From contig JBIISW010000002.1 of the NCBI GenBank assembly GCA_044340865.1, positions 1 through 45,988 on the forward strand: a stretch of 45,988 nt of DNA, read 5' to 3'. The DNA is from UBA4416 sp044340865. GTDB taxonomy: Bacteria > Bacteroidota > Bacteroidia > B-17B0 > Aurantibacillaceae. The translations under genes and the position numbers were made by a program. A model generated the notes under the pieces. The model was not told the DNA's origin, ran no database searches, and worked only from the letters and a program-made list of their open reading frames with translations. Position 1 is the first letter of the stretch; every line of letters starts with the position of its first letter. Shown here one piece after another: positions 25,975 through 34,251 of this stretch.

Positions 25975-26142
25975 ATATTGGTAAAGGTTTCAGCTACTAT
26001 TCGGTTGTTAAAATTTGTTAAGGATTTGATGGAAATAGTTGATTTCAGTGATATTAAGTGTTAAAAAAAATAAAACCATAAATTGAAACCTCTATCGTGT
26101 TTTGTATCAAGATTTATTTTACTTTTTTTAAAGTCCTTTTTG

Positions 26143-26150
26143 TATCTTTA
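26143..26150 (+). promoter_or_regulatory. -7-like element upstream of rocD
   Basis: TATCTTTA (then C) is one base off TAnnTTTG and 16 nt before ATG 26167. It lies inside the longer possible frame from 26083, supporting the later start. Confidence 0.45.
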
Positions 26151-26166
26151 CAAAAATACTTTAACT

Positions 26167-27402
26167 ATGGTAGTAGAAATGAATCTTTCAGCAAAAAGTC
26201 AACAAATAATAGATTTAGAAGATAAATATGGTGCACATAATTATCATCCGCTACCAGTTGTTTTAGAGCGTGGCGAAGGTGTTTTTGTTTGGGATGTTGA
26301 CGGTAAACGTTACTACGATTTTTTATCAGCGTATAGTGCCGTAAACCAAGGACACTGCCATCCTAAAATTACAAAAACGCTTATTGAACAATCACAAACA
26401 TTAGCCTTAACATCGCGTGCTTTTCATAATAATGTGTTGGGCCAATACGAAAAATTCATCACAGGAATTTTTGGATTTGATAAAATATTACCCATGAACA
26501 CTGGAGCCGAAGCTGTTGAAACAGCTTTGAAATTAGCTCGTAAATGGGGCTACGAAAAAAAAGGTGTAGCAGAAAACGCTGCTAAAATCATTGTGTGCGA
26601 AGGCAATTTTCATGGTAGAACCATTTCTATTATTTCGGCAAGTACCGACCCTGATGCACGTAAAAACTTTGGTCCTTACACGGCTGGTTATGTAACCATA
26701 CCTTATGATAACGTACAAGCCTTAGCTGAAGCATTGAAAGATAATACCGTTGTTGGTTTTTTAGTTGAACCAATGCAAGGCGAAGCTGGTGTGTATGTGC
26801 CACAAGATGGTTATTTAAAAACCTGCGCCGATATGTGTAAAGCAGCTAATGTATTATTTATTGCTGATGAAGTGCAAACAGGTATTGCACGAACAGGAAA
26901 AATGTTAGCCTGCGATCATGAAGGTGTGAAACCAGATTTATTGATTTTAGGAAAAGCCTTATCAGGTGGCATGTATCCAGTATCAGGTGTTTTAGCTAAT
27001 GATGATGTGATGATGTGCATTAAACCAGGACAACATGGTTCTACTTATGGCGGAAATCCATTGGGTTGTAAAATTGCTATTTCGGCCATGGAAGTAGTGT
27101 TAGAAGAAAAATTAGCAGATAATGCGCAAGCCTTAGGTGAAATTTTAAGAACAGAATTACGAAACATTAAATCAGATAGAATTACTTTGGTAAGAGGAAA
27201 AGGCTTATTAAATGCAATCATTATCAAAGAAAAAGATGGTATCTCTGCGTGGGAAGTGTGTTTAAAATTAGCAGAAAATGGTTTGTTAGCAAAGCCTACA
27301 CATGGCGATATCATTCGTTTTGCACCGCCTTTAGTAATAAACAAAGAGCAAATTTTAGAATGCGCCGCTATTATTGAAAAAACAATTTTATCGTTTGATT
27401 AA
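26167..27402 (+). CDS. rocD: ornithine-oxo-acid transaminase
   Basis: A 411-residue class III PLP-dependent aminotransferase. The sequence shows the ornithine transaminase-like N-terminus (IIDLEDKYGAHNYHPLPVVLERGEGVFVWDVDGKRYYDFLSAYSAVNQGH), GAEAVETALKLARKWGY, the PLP-binding IADEVQTGIARTGK and the Schiff-base lysine in LILGKALSGGMYPVSG. It converts ornithine and 2-oxoglutarate to glutamate semialdehyde and glutamate. The upstream ATG 26083 would add a hydrophobic stretch foreign to the family and spanning the promoter. An in-frame ATG at 26179 is also possible. Single-gene unit at the edge of an accessory patch. Confidence 0.92.
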   Translation: MVVEMNLSAKSQQIIDLEDKYGAHNYHPLPVVLERGEGVFVWDVDGKRYYDFLSAYSAVNQGHCHPKITKTLIEQSQTLALTSRAFHNNVLGQYEKFITGIFGFDKILPMNTGAEAVETALKLARKWGYEKKGVAENAAKIIVCEGNFHGRTISIISASTDPDARKNFGPYTAGYVTIPYDNVQALAEALKDNTVVGFLVEPMQGEAGVYVPQDGYLKTCADMCKAANVLFIADEVQTGIARTGKMLACDHEGVKPDLLILGKALSGGMYPVSGVLANDDVMMCIKPGQHGSTYGGNPLGCKIAISAMEVVLEEKLADNAQALGEILRTELRNIKSDRITLVRGKGLLNAIIIKEKDGISAWEVCLKLAENGLLAKPTHGDIIRFAPPLVINKEQILECAAIIEKTILSFD

Positions 27403-27410
27403 TAATGCCT

Positions 27411-27443
27411 TTGTTGGTGTTATCACCAAAAAAGCGAAAAAAG
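27411..27443. repeat. hairpin repeat, left copy, beside higBA
   Basis: TTGTTGGTG, then TTAT, then CACCAA forms a 6-bp hairpin, followed by AAAAAAGCGAAAAAAG. The same order of elements recurs at 28230-28271 on the other side of the toxin-antitoxin genes, in direct orientation. No U-tract follows on either strand, so it is not a normal terminator. Confidence 0.6.
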
Positions 27444-27460
27444 AGTTTGAATAGTTTATT

Positions 27461-27820
27461 TTATTTATAAACTTGAATTAGAACTTCTGTTGGGATTTTT
27501 AAACTGTTATGAAGCAGTCTTATCATTTCCAAAGTTAATTTTCTTTTCTTATTAAGTATTTCGCTAGCACGACTTTTTAGTCCAACTAAATTAGCTAAAT
27601 CTGTTTGAGTATACCCCATTTGCTCCATGCGGAATTTAATAGCTTCAATGGGATCAGGAAATCCAATTAGAAAATGTTCATCTTCATATTTTTCAATTAA
27701 AATTCCTAATATTTCAAGTTCATCTCCTTCGCGCGAGCCTTTTTTTGCATCAAAAATAACTTCAAGTCTTTCCAAAGCATTTTTGTAGTCTTTTTTTGTT
27801 TTGATTGGTTTTATTGTCAT
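27461..27820 (-). CDS. higA: HigA-like antitoxin, XRE-family
   Basis: A 119-residue protein. The N-terminal half resembles HigA dimerisation regions (YKNALERLEVIFDAKKGSREGDELEILGILIEKYEDEHF). The C-terminal half is an XRE helix-turn-helix (KFRMEQMGYTQTDLANLVGLKSRASEILNKKRKLTLEMIRLLHNSLKIPTEVL). It begins 5 nt after the toxin gene, the toxin-first order typical of HigBA. It should neutralise HigB and repress the operon through the dyad at 28150-28164. Confidence 0.9.
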   Translation of the reverse strand: MTIKPIKTKKDYKNALERLEVIFDAKKGSREGDELEILGILIEKYEDEHFLIGFPDPIEAIKFRMEQMGYTQTDLANLVGLKSRASEILNKKRKLTLEMIRLLHNSLKIPTEVLIQVYK

Positions 27821-27825
27821 GAGTT

Positions 27826-28119
27826 CTAAATTTTAGTTGCATCTATTTTGTCGTATTCGGAATGAGTTCCCACAAAACGAATCCAAATCATACTATAATC
27901 ATAATTTATTTTCACAATTAATCGATATGTATTTCCCTTAATATTAAATACGACGCGATTATCAGCTAAAAAACTTGCACTCGGATATTCCTTTTTAATA
28001 TCCTTTGGGCCTTTCCATTGAACAGCACTAGTCTCTTGAAACCAAGATTTTAATTGTTGCTGACTGTCAGCGTGCTTTTCCCAAAACTCTCGTACTATTT
28101 TCTTAGAAATTATTCTCAA
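27826..28119 (-). CDS. higB: HigB-like mRNA interferase toxin
   Basis: A 97-residue RelE-superfamily protein: MRIISKKIVREFWEKHADSQQQLKSWFQE at the start, KKEYPSASFLADNRVVFNIKGNTYRLIVKINYDYSMIWIRFVGTHSEYDKIDA at the end. This is the HigB pattern, ending in the IRFVGTH.EYDKID motif. It is a ribosome-dependent mRNA endonuclease in characterised members. The frame looks complete. It has a consensus promoter and operator immediately upstream and is translated ahead of higA. Confidence 0.9.
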   Translation of the reverse strand: MRIISKKIVREFWEKHADSQQQLKSWFQETSAVQWKGPKDIKKEYPSASFLADNRVVFNIKGNTYRLIVKINYDYSMIWIRFVGTHSEYDKIDATKI

Positions 28120-28134
28120 ACTATAGTTTTTTTA

Positions 28135-28164
28135 CAAAGATACTAAAAGTTCCCATATTGGGAA
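28135..28164 (-). promoter_or_regulatory. higBA promoter with operator dyad
   Basis: On the minus strand TATCTTTG (28142-28135) is an exact -7 match, 15 nt before the higB start. Directly upstream is the dyad TTCCCAATATGGGAA (28164-28150; 6-bp arms, 3-nt centre), which overlaps the -33 region where HigA binding would block polymerase. Confidence 0.65.
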
Positions 28165-28229
28165 TATGATGAAGGAAATATTTTTTTACATTAAAGAGTT
28201 TGCACCTCCAAAATTGTTTGTTTAAATTA

Positions 28230-28271
28230 TTGTTGGTGATAACACCAACAACGGCGAAAAACGGCGAAAAA
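28230..28271. repeat. hairpin repeat, right copy, beside higBA
   Basis: A perfect 9-bp stem TTGTTGGTG / CACCAACAA with loop ATAA (28230-28251) is followed by two direct copies of CGGCGAAAAA (28252-28271). It shares the hairpin core and GCGAAAAA tail with 27411-27443. Confidence 0.75.
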
Positions 28272-28344
28272 CAAGCAGCAGTTGAAAAAAATAATATATT
28301 TGAAATATTTTTATAATTTTTGATTAAAATCTTAACTTTACAAC

Positions 28345-28701
28345 ATGACAAGCTTAACTATTTGGGATGGTATAACAGGAATTTTCGGATTCTTGATTTG
28401 TATAGGTGTAATATCGATTATTTATGTATTTGTTGCTAAACTTTTTAATACTAAAATAGTTTCTCGAACTGGTACAGTTCTTGCAAAGCCACAGGATTAT
28501 GATAAAATAAAAAAAAACATAACAATTAGCTCTAAGTTTATTATTGACAGAATTAGAAATAGGGAAGAAAAGGTTGATGAAATTATGAGTAAAAGATGGT
28601 TAAATAAAGTCGAAAAACTTGAGAGACTAGTAAAATTAAAAGAAAGCTTTTATATATCAGATGAAGAATTTGAGATTTTGAAAAAAGAAATATTAAATTA
28701 A
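28345..28701 (+). CDS. small membrane protein with C-terminal SHOCT domain
   Basis: A 118-residue protein. One N-terminal transmembrane helix (about 12-33, IFGFLICIGVISIIYVFVAKLF) is followed by a charged cytoplasmic linker. The last ~30 residues match the SHOCT pattern (KLERLVKLKESFYISDEEFEILKKEIL). SHOCT domains occur at ends of many unrelated proteins and may mediate oligomerisation; the function is not known. It lies in the accessory patch between the right higBA hairpin repeat and the DUF4145 gene, with no operon partner. Confidence 0.75.
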   Translation: MTSLTIWDGITGIFGFLICIGVISIIYVFVAKLFNTKIVSRTGTVLAKPQDYDKIKKNITISSKFIIDRIRNREEKVDEIMSKRWLNKVEKLERLVKLKESFYISDEEFEILKKEILN

Positions 28702-28710
28702 TTTTTTTTC

Positions 28711-28736
28711 AAAATCTCGCTTTTTTCTGTTGGTTT
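28711..28736. repeat. possible third, degenerate and inverted copy of the higBA-flanking repeat tail
   Basis: On the minus strand AACCAACAGAAAAAAGCGAG resembles the CACCAACAACGGCGAAAAA part of the copies at 27411 and 28230, but the hairpin half is missing. The resemblance is limited and may be chance. Confidence 0.25.
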
Positions 28737-28755
28737 TCAGTTTTAAATCACTTTT

Positions 28756-29523
28756 TTAAATGCCTTTATTTCTATTTATTTTCTTTGCTATTTTCTGTAT
28801 TTCTTTAGGTCTGCGGTTGTATAATTTTTCAATACACTGATTTATTATTTCGTAAGCTATTAAAATGTCTTCTCGTTCTAATTTATTTAATTCATGACTT
28901 CCTTCGTTACCAATCCATTTAGCAGCTAATAAAAGTTCTCCAACGTCAGCGTTTTTATTCTGAAATTTAACTATTCTTTCATGAAGTTTATATGGTTTCC
29001 TTTTGCGAAATTTATTAATGTAAGTGTTTGGAATTTTTTGCTCTGTCATAATTGCTTCGACCATGATTCTTATTTTATTTGCACAAGATGAATTGTCTGC
29101 CCAAAAGAATTTGAAGGTTTCTTTTAAACATCGAGCAATTTTGTCAGGTAAAAAATCAGGAACAGGAATAACCTCTAATGGTGGGTTAAAATATTTTGGC
29201 GAAATATAATCAGCAACTGCCATAACGTGATATGGCTCTTGGTCAATTTCTTGAACCGTTGGTTCAACAAACATGTCGCCTGAAAATACCACTTTACATT
29301 TGCATTTACTATTGCCACAAATAAGAATGCCAATGAAACAACCACGAATCCATTCGTGATTCCAGGCTTCGTCGTCATGAAGATTTGAGGAAGATGGATA
29401 TTCATATGTTTTAAGTCCATTATCTGCAACTGAAAGTTTTCCAGCATTACATTCAGGACATTGCCATTCAGGATAATATTTTAATTCACAAGAGTTGGGA
29501 TATAAATTTCTGTCTATGTTCAT
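28756..29523 (-). CDS. DUF4145-domain protein with N-terminal zinc-binding motif
   Basis: A 255-residue soluble protein. The N-terminal ~85 residues carry CPEC near residue 22 and a later CGNSKCKCK, a likely zinc ribbon. The C-terminal half is helical and DUF4145-like: ARCLKETFKFFWADNSSCANKIRIMVEAIM, LLAAKWIGNEGSHELNKLEREDILIAYEII (the (G)NEGSH motif is characteristic). DUF4145 occurs alone or attached to restriction and other defence enzymes, but its activity is unknown. No partner gene is adjacent. Its presence in a patch with HigBA suggests acquired accessory DNA. Confidence 0.82.
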   Translation of the reverse strand: MNIDRNLYPNSCELKYYPEWQCPECNAGKLSVADNGLKTYEYPSSSNLHDDEAWNHEWIRGCFIGILICGNSKCKCKVVFSGDMFVEPTVQEIDQEPYHVMAVADYISPKYFNPPLEVIPVPDFLPDKIARCLKETFKFFWADNSSCANKIRIMVEAIMTEQKIPNTYINKFRKRKPYKLHERIVKFQNKNADVGELLLAAKWIGNEGSHELNKLEREDILIAYEIINQCIEKLYNRRPKEIQKIAKKINRNKGI

Positions 29524-29660
29524 ATTAAGAATTAATTTTGTTGAGTTAATTGGTTAATTTTCTAAAACAGTCCAAAGTTTTAACAATACCTTTTGGCTAT
29601 GTCCAACTTATCTGTTTTTAATTATTAATAATTGCTTAACTCAAAATCAAATATAAAATA
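29524..29660. other. intergenic stretch with no recognised feature
   Basis: AT-rich sequence between the DUF4145 gene and the glyS terminator. It holds two GTCCAA direct repeats and a short minus-strand frame without a family resemblance. No RNA gene or consensus promoter was seen; it may contain the DUF4145 leader. Confidence 0.4.
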
Positions 29661-29690
29661 AATCCCCTTCACTATCGAATGAAGGGGATT
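29661..29690 (-). terminator. glyS terminator
   Basis: A perfect 10-bp stem AATCCCCTTC / GAAGGGGATT (29661-29670, 29681-29690) with a 10-nt loop, followed on the minus strand by a T-rich run (TTATTTTATATTT). It lies just beyond the glyS stop. Confidence 0.75.
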
Positions 29691-29720
29691 ATTTAACATT
29701 TTTATTTTTACACGAAAGCC

Positions 29721-31268
29721 TTAGTTTAAAGTTTTTAATAAACTATGTAAGCTAGTTGTTTTGGTTAAGATACTATGTAAATCGTCAATAGCCACACGTT
29801 CTTGTTTCATGGTTACGCGGTCTCTTATTGTTACAGTGTTATCTTCTAAACTTTGATGATCAACCGTGATGCAATAAGGTGTTCCAATGGCATCTTGTCG
29901 GCGGTAACGTTTTCCAACGGTGTCTTTTTCATCATAAGCCAACATGAAATCAAACTTCAAGTTTTTCATGATGCTTTCAGCCAATTCTGGTAAACCATCT
30001 TTTTTCACTAAAGGAAAAATAGCAGCTTTGTAAGGTGCTAATGCTGGTGGTAAATTTAATACCGTGCGTGTTTCTCCGTTTTCTAACACTTCTTCTTTTA
30101 AGGCTGATGAAAGCACAGATAAAAACAAACGGTCTAAACCCACAGATGTTTCTACCACATAAGGCACCACACTTGTATTGGTTTCGGTATCAAAATACTG
30201 TAATTTTTTTCCAGAAAATTCTTGATGTTGTTTTAAATCAAAATCGGTGCGAGAATGTATACCTTCTAATTCTTTAAAGCCAAATGGAAATTGATGTTCA
30301 ATATCACAAGCTGCATTGGCATAATGCGCTAATTTTAAATGATCATGAAAACGGTATTTTTCTGAACCTAAGCCTAAGGATAAATGCCAGTTCAAACGTT
30401 TTTGTTTCCACTCTTCGTAATATGTCATTTCCGTTCCAGGCATCACAAAAAATTGCATTTCCATTTGTTCAAATTCGCGCATACGGAAAATAAACTGACG
30501 GGCTACAATTTCATTACGAAACGCTTTACCTGTTTGGGCAATACCAAATGGCAATTTCATGCGTCCTGTTTTTTGCACATTTAAATAATTTACAAAAATA
30601 CCTTGTGCGGTTTCTGGTCTTAAATAAATAATATTGGTAGCATCTGTTACAGCGCCTGTTGATGTATTAAACATTAAATTAAACTGACGCACATCGGTCC
30701 AATTTTTTGTTCCACTAATTGGGCAAACAATTTCTAAATCTAAAATAATTTGCTTTACCTCTTCAAGGTTATTATCGTTTAAAGCCTTTGCAAAACGATC
30801 ATTAATGGCGTCAATTTTATCTTGGTATTCTTTAACGCGTGCGTTTGTTGATTTAAACATCTCCGCATCAAAATTTTCAAAACGCTTGGCTGCTTTTTCA
30901 ACTTCCTTATTTATTTTATCTTCTATTTTGGCAACATGTTCTTCAATCAACACATCGGCACGGTAACGTTTTTTACTGTCTTTATTATCAATCAATGGGT
31001 CGTTAAAGGCATCAACGTGTCCACTTGCTTTCCACGTTGTTGGATGCATAAAAATAGCGGTGTCAATACCAACAATATTTTCGTGCATTTGCACCATCGA
31101 TTTCCACCAATAATCTCTGATATTTTTTTTGAGTTCAATACCCATTTGTCCATAATCATACACAGCGCTTAAGCCATCATAAATTTCGCTACTTTGAAAA
31201 ATGAAGCCGTATTCTTTACAATGTGATATAATCGATTTAAAAAATTCTTCGGGTTTAATTGTGCTCAT
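29721..31268 (-). CDS. glyS: glycyl-tRNA synthetase, single-chain class II type
   Basis: A 515-residue alpha2-type enzyme charging tRNA-Gly. The start is typical (FFKSIISHCKEYGFIFQSSEIYDGLSAVYDYGQMGIELK). Motif 2 (FRNEIVARQFIFRMREFEQMEMQFF), motif 3 (TSVGLDRLFLSVL) and a C-terminal anticodon-binding domain (YKAAIFPLVKKDGLPELAESI, YDEKDTVGKRYRRQDAIGTPYCITVD) follow. This is the eukaryote/Bacteroidota-type single-chain enzyme rather than the alpha2beta2 form. Terminators lie on both sides (29661-29690 and 31389-31416), so it is transcribed alone. Confidence 0.94.
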   Translation of the reverse strand: MSTIKPEEFFKSIISHCKEYGFIFQSSEIYDGLSAVYDYGQMGIELKKNIRDYWWKSMVQMHENIVGIDTAIFMHPTTWKASGHVDAFNDPLIDNKDSKKRYRADVLIEEHVAKIEDKINKEVEKAAKRFENFDAEMFKSTNARVKEYQDKIDAINDRFAKALNDNNLEEVKQIILDLEIVCPISGTKNWTDVRQFNLMFNTSTGAVTDATNIIYLRPETAQGIFVNYLNVQKTGRMKLPFGIAQTGKAFRNEIVARQFIFRMREFEQMEMQFFVMPGTEMTYYEEWKQKRLNWHLSLGLGSEKYRFHDHLKLAHYANAACDIEHQFPFGFKELEGIHSRTDFDLKQHQEFSGKKLQYFDTETNTSVVPYVVETSVGLDRLFLSVLSSALKEEVLENGETRTVLNLPPALAPYKAAIFPLVKKDGLPELAESIMKNLKFDFMLAYDEKDTVGKRYRRQDAIGTPYCITVDHQSLEDNTVTIRDRVTMKQERVAIDDLHSILTKTTSLHSLLKTLN

Positions 31269-31388
31269 TGGTGTAAAAAATTAAAAATGATTGAGGGCTT
31301 AAAAATAGCATTTTTTATGGCTTATTTATAGAGATAGCGAACAAACTTTTAAAAAATTAATTGACTATCATAAATTGTGATTCATAAA

Positions 31389-31416
31389 AAAAGCTCCATT
31401 AAATATGGAGCTTTTT
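31389..31416 (-). terminator. clpC terminator
   Basis: A stem AAAAGCTCCAT / ATGGAGCTTTT with a 5-nt loop, followed on the minus strand by a T-run, just past the clpC stop. Confidence 0.85.
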
Positions 31417-31430
31417 TAGTATTGAAAAAA

Positions 31431-33965
31431 TTAATCTTCTTTTTTCTTTTTAGTTTTAGGCTTTATTGTTTTTACAGTAATTTCCTTTTTTTCTGTATCG
31501 TAATCTATTTCAATAGAATCACCTTCGCTGATATTACTTTGAATAATTTCTTCAGCCATTGGATCTTCTAAATACTTCTGAATAGCACGTTTTAAAGGAC
31601 GAGCACCATATTGCACATCATATCCTTTTTCAACGATAAAATCTTTTGCGGTTTCAGAAATTTTAATGGTGTATCCTAACTTATTAACGCGTCCAAATAA
31701 ATTCAATAATTCAATGTCAATGATTTTATGAATGTCTTCCCTGCTTAAAGAGTTAAACATCACCACATCATCAATACGATTTAAAAACTCTGGAGCAAAT
31801 GCTTTTTTCAAGGCATTTTCAACCACACTCTTATTATTTTCTTCTATGGCTTCTACACGTGTTTGAGTTCCAAAACCAACACCTTGTCCGAAGTCCTTTA
31901 ACTGACGAGCGCCAATATTAGAAGTCATAATAATGATGGTGTTTTTAAAATCAATTTTACGACCTAAACTATCTGTTAATTGTCCATCATCCAAAACTTG
32001 TAACAACATGTTAAATACATCAGGATGTGCTTTTTCAATTTCATCTAACAATACAACAGAGTATGGTCTGCGTCTTACTTTTTCAGTTAATTGCCCACCT
32101 TCTTCATATCCAACATATCCTGGAGGTGCACCAATTAAACGAGTAACCGCAAATTTTTCCATGTACTCACTCATATCAATTCTGATGAGAGCTTCATCGT
32201 TATCAAATAAATGTTTCGCTAAAATTTTTGCTAATTGAGTTTTACCAACACCAGTTGGACCTAAAAATATAAATGAACCAATTGGTTTGTTAGGATCTTT
32301 TAATCCTGCACGATTACGTTGTATTGCTTTCACAACTTTTTTCAATGCTTCATCTTGCCCAATAACTTTACCTTTTAGTTGCTCCACCATTTTCACTAAT
32401 TTCTCTCCTTCGTTTTGAGAAATTTTTTGAACAGGAACTCCACTCATCATCGAAACAACTTCAGCTACGTTATCTTCTGTCACAACAACTCTGTTTAATT
32501 TGGTTTCTTCTTCCCAAACTTTTTTAGCCTCTTCTAATTGAGCTTGCAATTGTTTTTCAGTATCACGCAATTTAGCAGCCTCTTCGTATTTTTGGGAACG
32601 CACCACTTGATTTTTGAGTTCTTTGATGTCTTCCATCTTTTTTTCTAACTCAATAACATTTTCGGGTACATGAATGTTTGTGATATGAACACGTGATCCC
32701 GCTTCATCCAAGGCATCAATGGCTTTGTCTGGTAAATGTCTATCTGTTAAATAACGAGCAGTTAATGACACGCAAGCTTTAATAGCTTCAGGCGTGTAAG
32801 TAACATTATGATGGTCTTCGTACTTACTTTTGATGTTATCTAAAATTTGTAATGATTCTTCTTGCGTAGCAGGTTCAATAATTACTTTTTGGAAACGTCT
32901 TTCTAAGGCTCCATCTTTTTCAATATGCTGACGGAATTCATCTAACGTTGTTGCACCAATACATTGTATTTCGCCACGAGCTAAAGCTGGTTTAAACATA
33001 TTGCTTGCATCCATACTTCCACTCGCTCCACCCGCTCCTATGATGGTATGAATTTCATCAATAAATAAAATCACATCTGGATTTTTTTCCAATTCATTCA
33101 TCACCGCCTTCATTCGCTCTTCAAATTGACCACGGTATTTTGTGCCAGCAACCAACGAAGCTAAATCTAAAGTCACAACACGTTTACCAAACAATACTCG
33201 GCTTACTTTTCGTTGAACAATGCGTAATGCTAAACCTTCTGCAATAGCAGATTTACCAACACCAGGCTCACCAATTAAAATGGGATTGTTTTTTTTACGA
33301 CGCGATAAAATTTGAGAAACACGTTCAATTTCTTTTTCTCTGCCCACTACAGGATCTAACTTTCCATCTTCAGCCATTTTGGTTAAATCTCTACCAAAAT
33401 TATCTAATACTGGCGTACGTGATTTTGAATCGCCTGTTTTCTTAGAAGTTCCAGAACCACTATTTGTAAACGATTCTTCATTCTCATCTTCATCACCGCC
33501 AGCGGTTGAATTTTCTATTTTATTTGGATTTTCCATAAAGCCTTCTAATTCTAATTTTACTGCATTATAATCTACACCTAGTTTTGATAAGGCCTTAGTA
33601 ACCACATTGTCGTTATCTTTCAGAATGCATAATAATAAATGCTCTGTACCAATTTGAGGGGCTTTAAAAACCTTAGCTTCTAAATAAGTAAACTTCAATG
33701 TCTTTTCAGCTTGTTTTACCAATGGAATATTTGACAAACTATTTAATTTACGCATTGAAATAGGTAAACTCTTTTCAATGTTTTTTCTTAAATCATTTAA
33801 ATTTATTTCTAAATTTTTTAATAATGTAATGCCAACACCTTCACCATCTCTGATCATACCTAACATAAGATGTTCAATGCCGATATAATCATGACCAAGT
33901 CTTAATGCCTCATCTTTACTATATTTTAAAACGTCATTTACACGTTTAGAGAATTTTGCTTCCAT
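31431..33965 (-). CDS. clpC: ATP-dependent Clp protease ATP-binding subunit ClpC
   Basis: An 844-residue Hsp100 unfoldase with two AAA+ modules. The double Clp_N repeat (about 1-145) is followed by D1 with Walker A GEPGVGKSA and VILFIDEIHTIIGAGG, and a UVR/middle segment (QKYEEAAKLRDTEKQLQAQ). D2 carries GPTGVGKTQ and VVLLDEIEKAHPDVFNMLLQ. An acidic/basic tail (KPKTKKKKED) ends it. It feeds unfolded substrates to ClpP. A linker of about 50 acidic and glycine-rich residues joins the N-domain to D1. Single gene with its own terminator and an unusual dyad at the promoter (34013-34042). Confidence 0.95.
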   Translation of the reverse strand: MEAKFSKRVNDVLKYSKDEALRLGHDYIGIEHLMLGMIRDGEGVGITLLKNLEINLNDLRKNIEKSLPISMRKLNSLSNIPLVKQAEKTLKFTYLEAKVFKAPQIGTEHLLLCILKDNDNVVTKALSKLGVDYNAVKLELEGFMENPNKIENSTAGGDEDENEESFTNSGSGTSKKTGDSKSRTPVLDNFGRDLTKMAEDGKLDPVVGREKEIERVSQILSRRKKNNPILIGEPGVGKSAIAEGLALRIVQRKVSRVLFGKRVVTLDLASLVAGTKYRGQFEERMKAVMNELEKNPDVILFIDEIHTIIGAGGASGSMDASNMFKPALARGEIQCIGATTLDEFRQHIEKDGALERRFQKVIIEPATQEESLQILDNIKSKYEDHHNVTYTPEAIKACVSLTARYLTDRHLPDKAIDALDEAGSRVHITNIHVPENVIELEKKMEDIKELKNQVVRSQKYEEAAKLRDTEKQLQAQLEEAKKVWEEETKLNRVVVTEDNVAEVVSMMSGVPVQKISQNEGEKLVKMVEQLKGKVIGQDEALKKVVKAIQRNRAGLKDPNKPIGSFIFLGPTGVGKTQLAKILAKHLFDNDEALIRIDMSEYMEKFAVTRLIGAPPGYVGYEEGGQLTEKVRRRPYSVVLLDEIEKAHPDVFNMLLQVLDDGQLTDSLGRKIDFKNTIIIMTSNIGARQLKDFGQGVGFGTQTRVEAIEENNKSVVENALKKAFAPEFLNRIDDVVMFNSLSREDIHKIIDIELLNLFGRVNKLGYTIKISETAKDFIVEKGYDVQYGARPLKRAIQKYLEDPMAEEIIQSNISEGDSIEIDYDTEKKEITVKTIKPKTKKKKED

Positions 33966-34012
33966 ACTTTTATTATCTTTTTTATTTTCTGAAATAATAT
34001 ATTCACATATTA

Positions 34013-34042
34013 TGCCACATTCAAAAGTAACCGAATATGGCA
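34013..34042 (-). promoter_or_regulatory. clpC promoter embedded in a CIRCE-shaped inverted repeat
   Basis: Arms TGCCACATTC (34013-34022) and GAATATGGCA (34033-34042) pair at 9 of 10 positions around a 10-nt spacer. On the minus strand a perfect -7 element TACTTTTG (34029-34022) lies inside the dyad, about 56 nt before the clpC ATG. A -33 TTTG is not evident. The shape fits a repressor operator over the promoter; the sequence is not CIRCE or a known CtsR box. Confidence 0.6.
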
Positions 34043-34251
34043 GGTTATCTGTTTATTCATATAGTTTTTTTTAACATCAAAACTGTTAATAACTATACAT
34101 CTTAATTACCTATTAAATAACTATTTTCATACACTAATTTTAATTTTTATTGCAGAAAAAAGTGTGTCATAAGTTTATTAAAATCAATGACAAAATTTCA
34201 TCTCAATATCATAATATATTATAAACATAAAAACGAAATAAACTAAAGAAA

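Noticed and set aside
28121..28351. Minus-strand ORF of 76 residues between higB and the SHOCT gene
   Set aside because: It runs through the higBA operator, the 28230 hairpin repeat and the start of the SHOCT gene; its product resembles nothing and has no promoter.
29560..29615. Possible pseudogene remnant reading short peptides on the minus strand
   Set aside because: The open stretch is under 20 codons and no family could be recognised; left as plain intergenic DNA.
34211..34222. ATAATATATTAT palindrome upstream of gyrA
   Set aside because: Pure A/T and only 12 bp; expected often by chance at this base composition.
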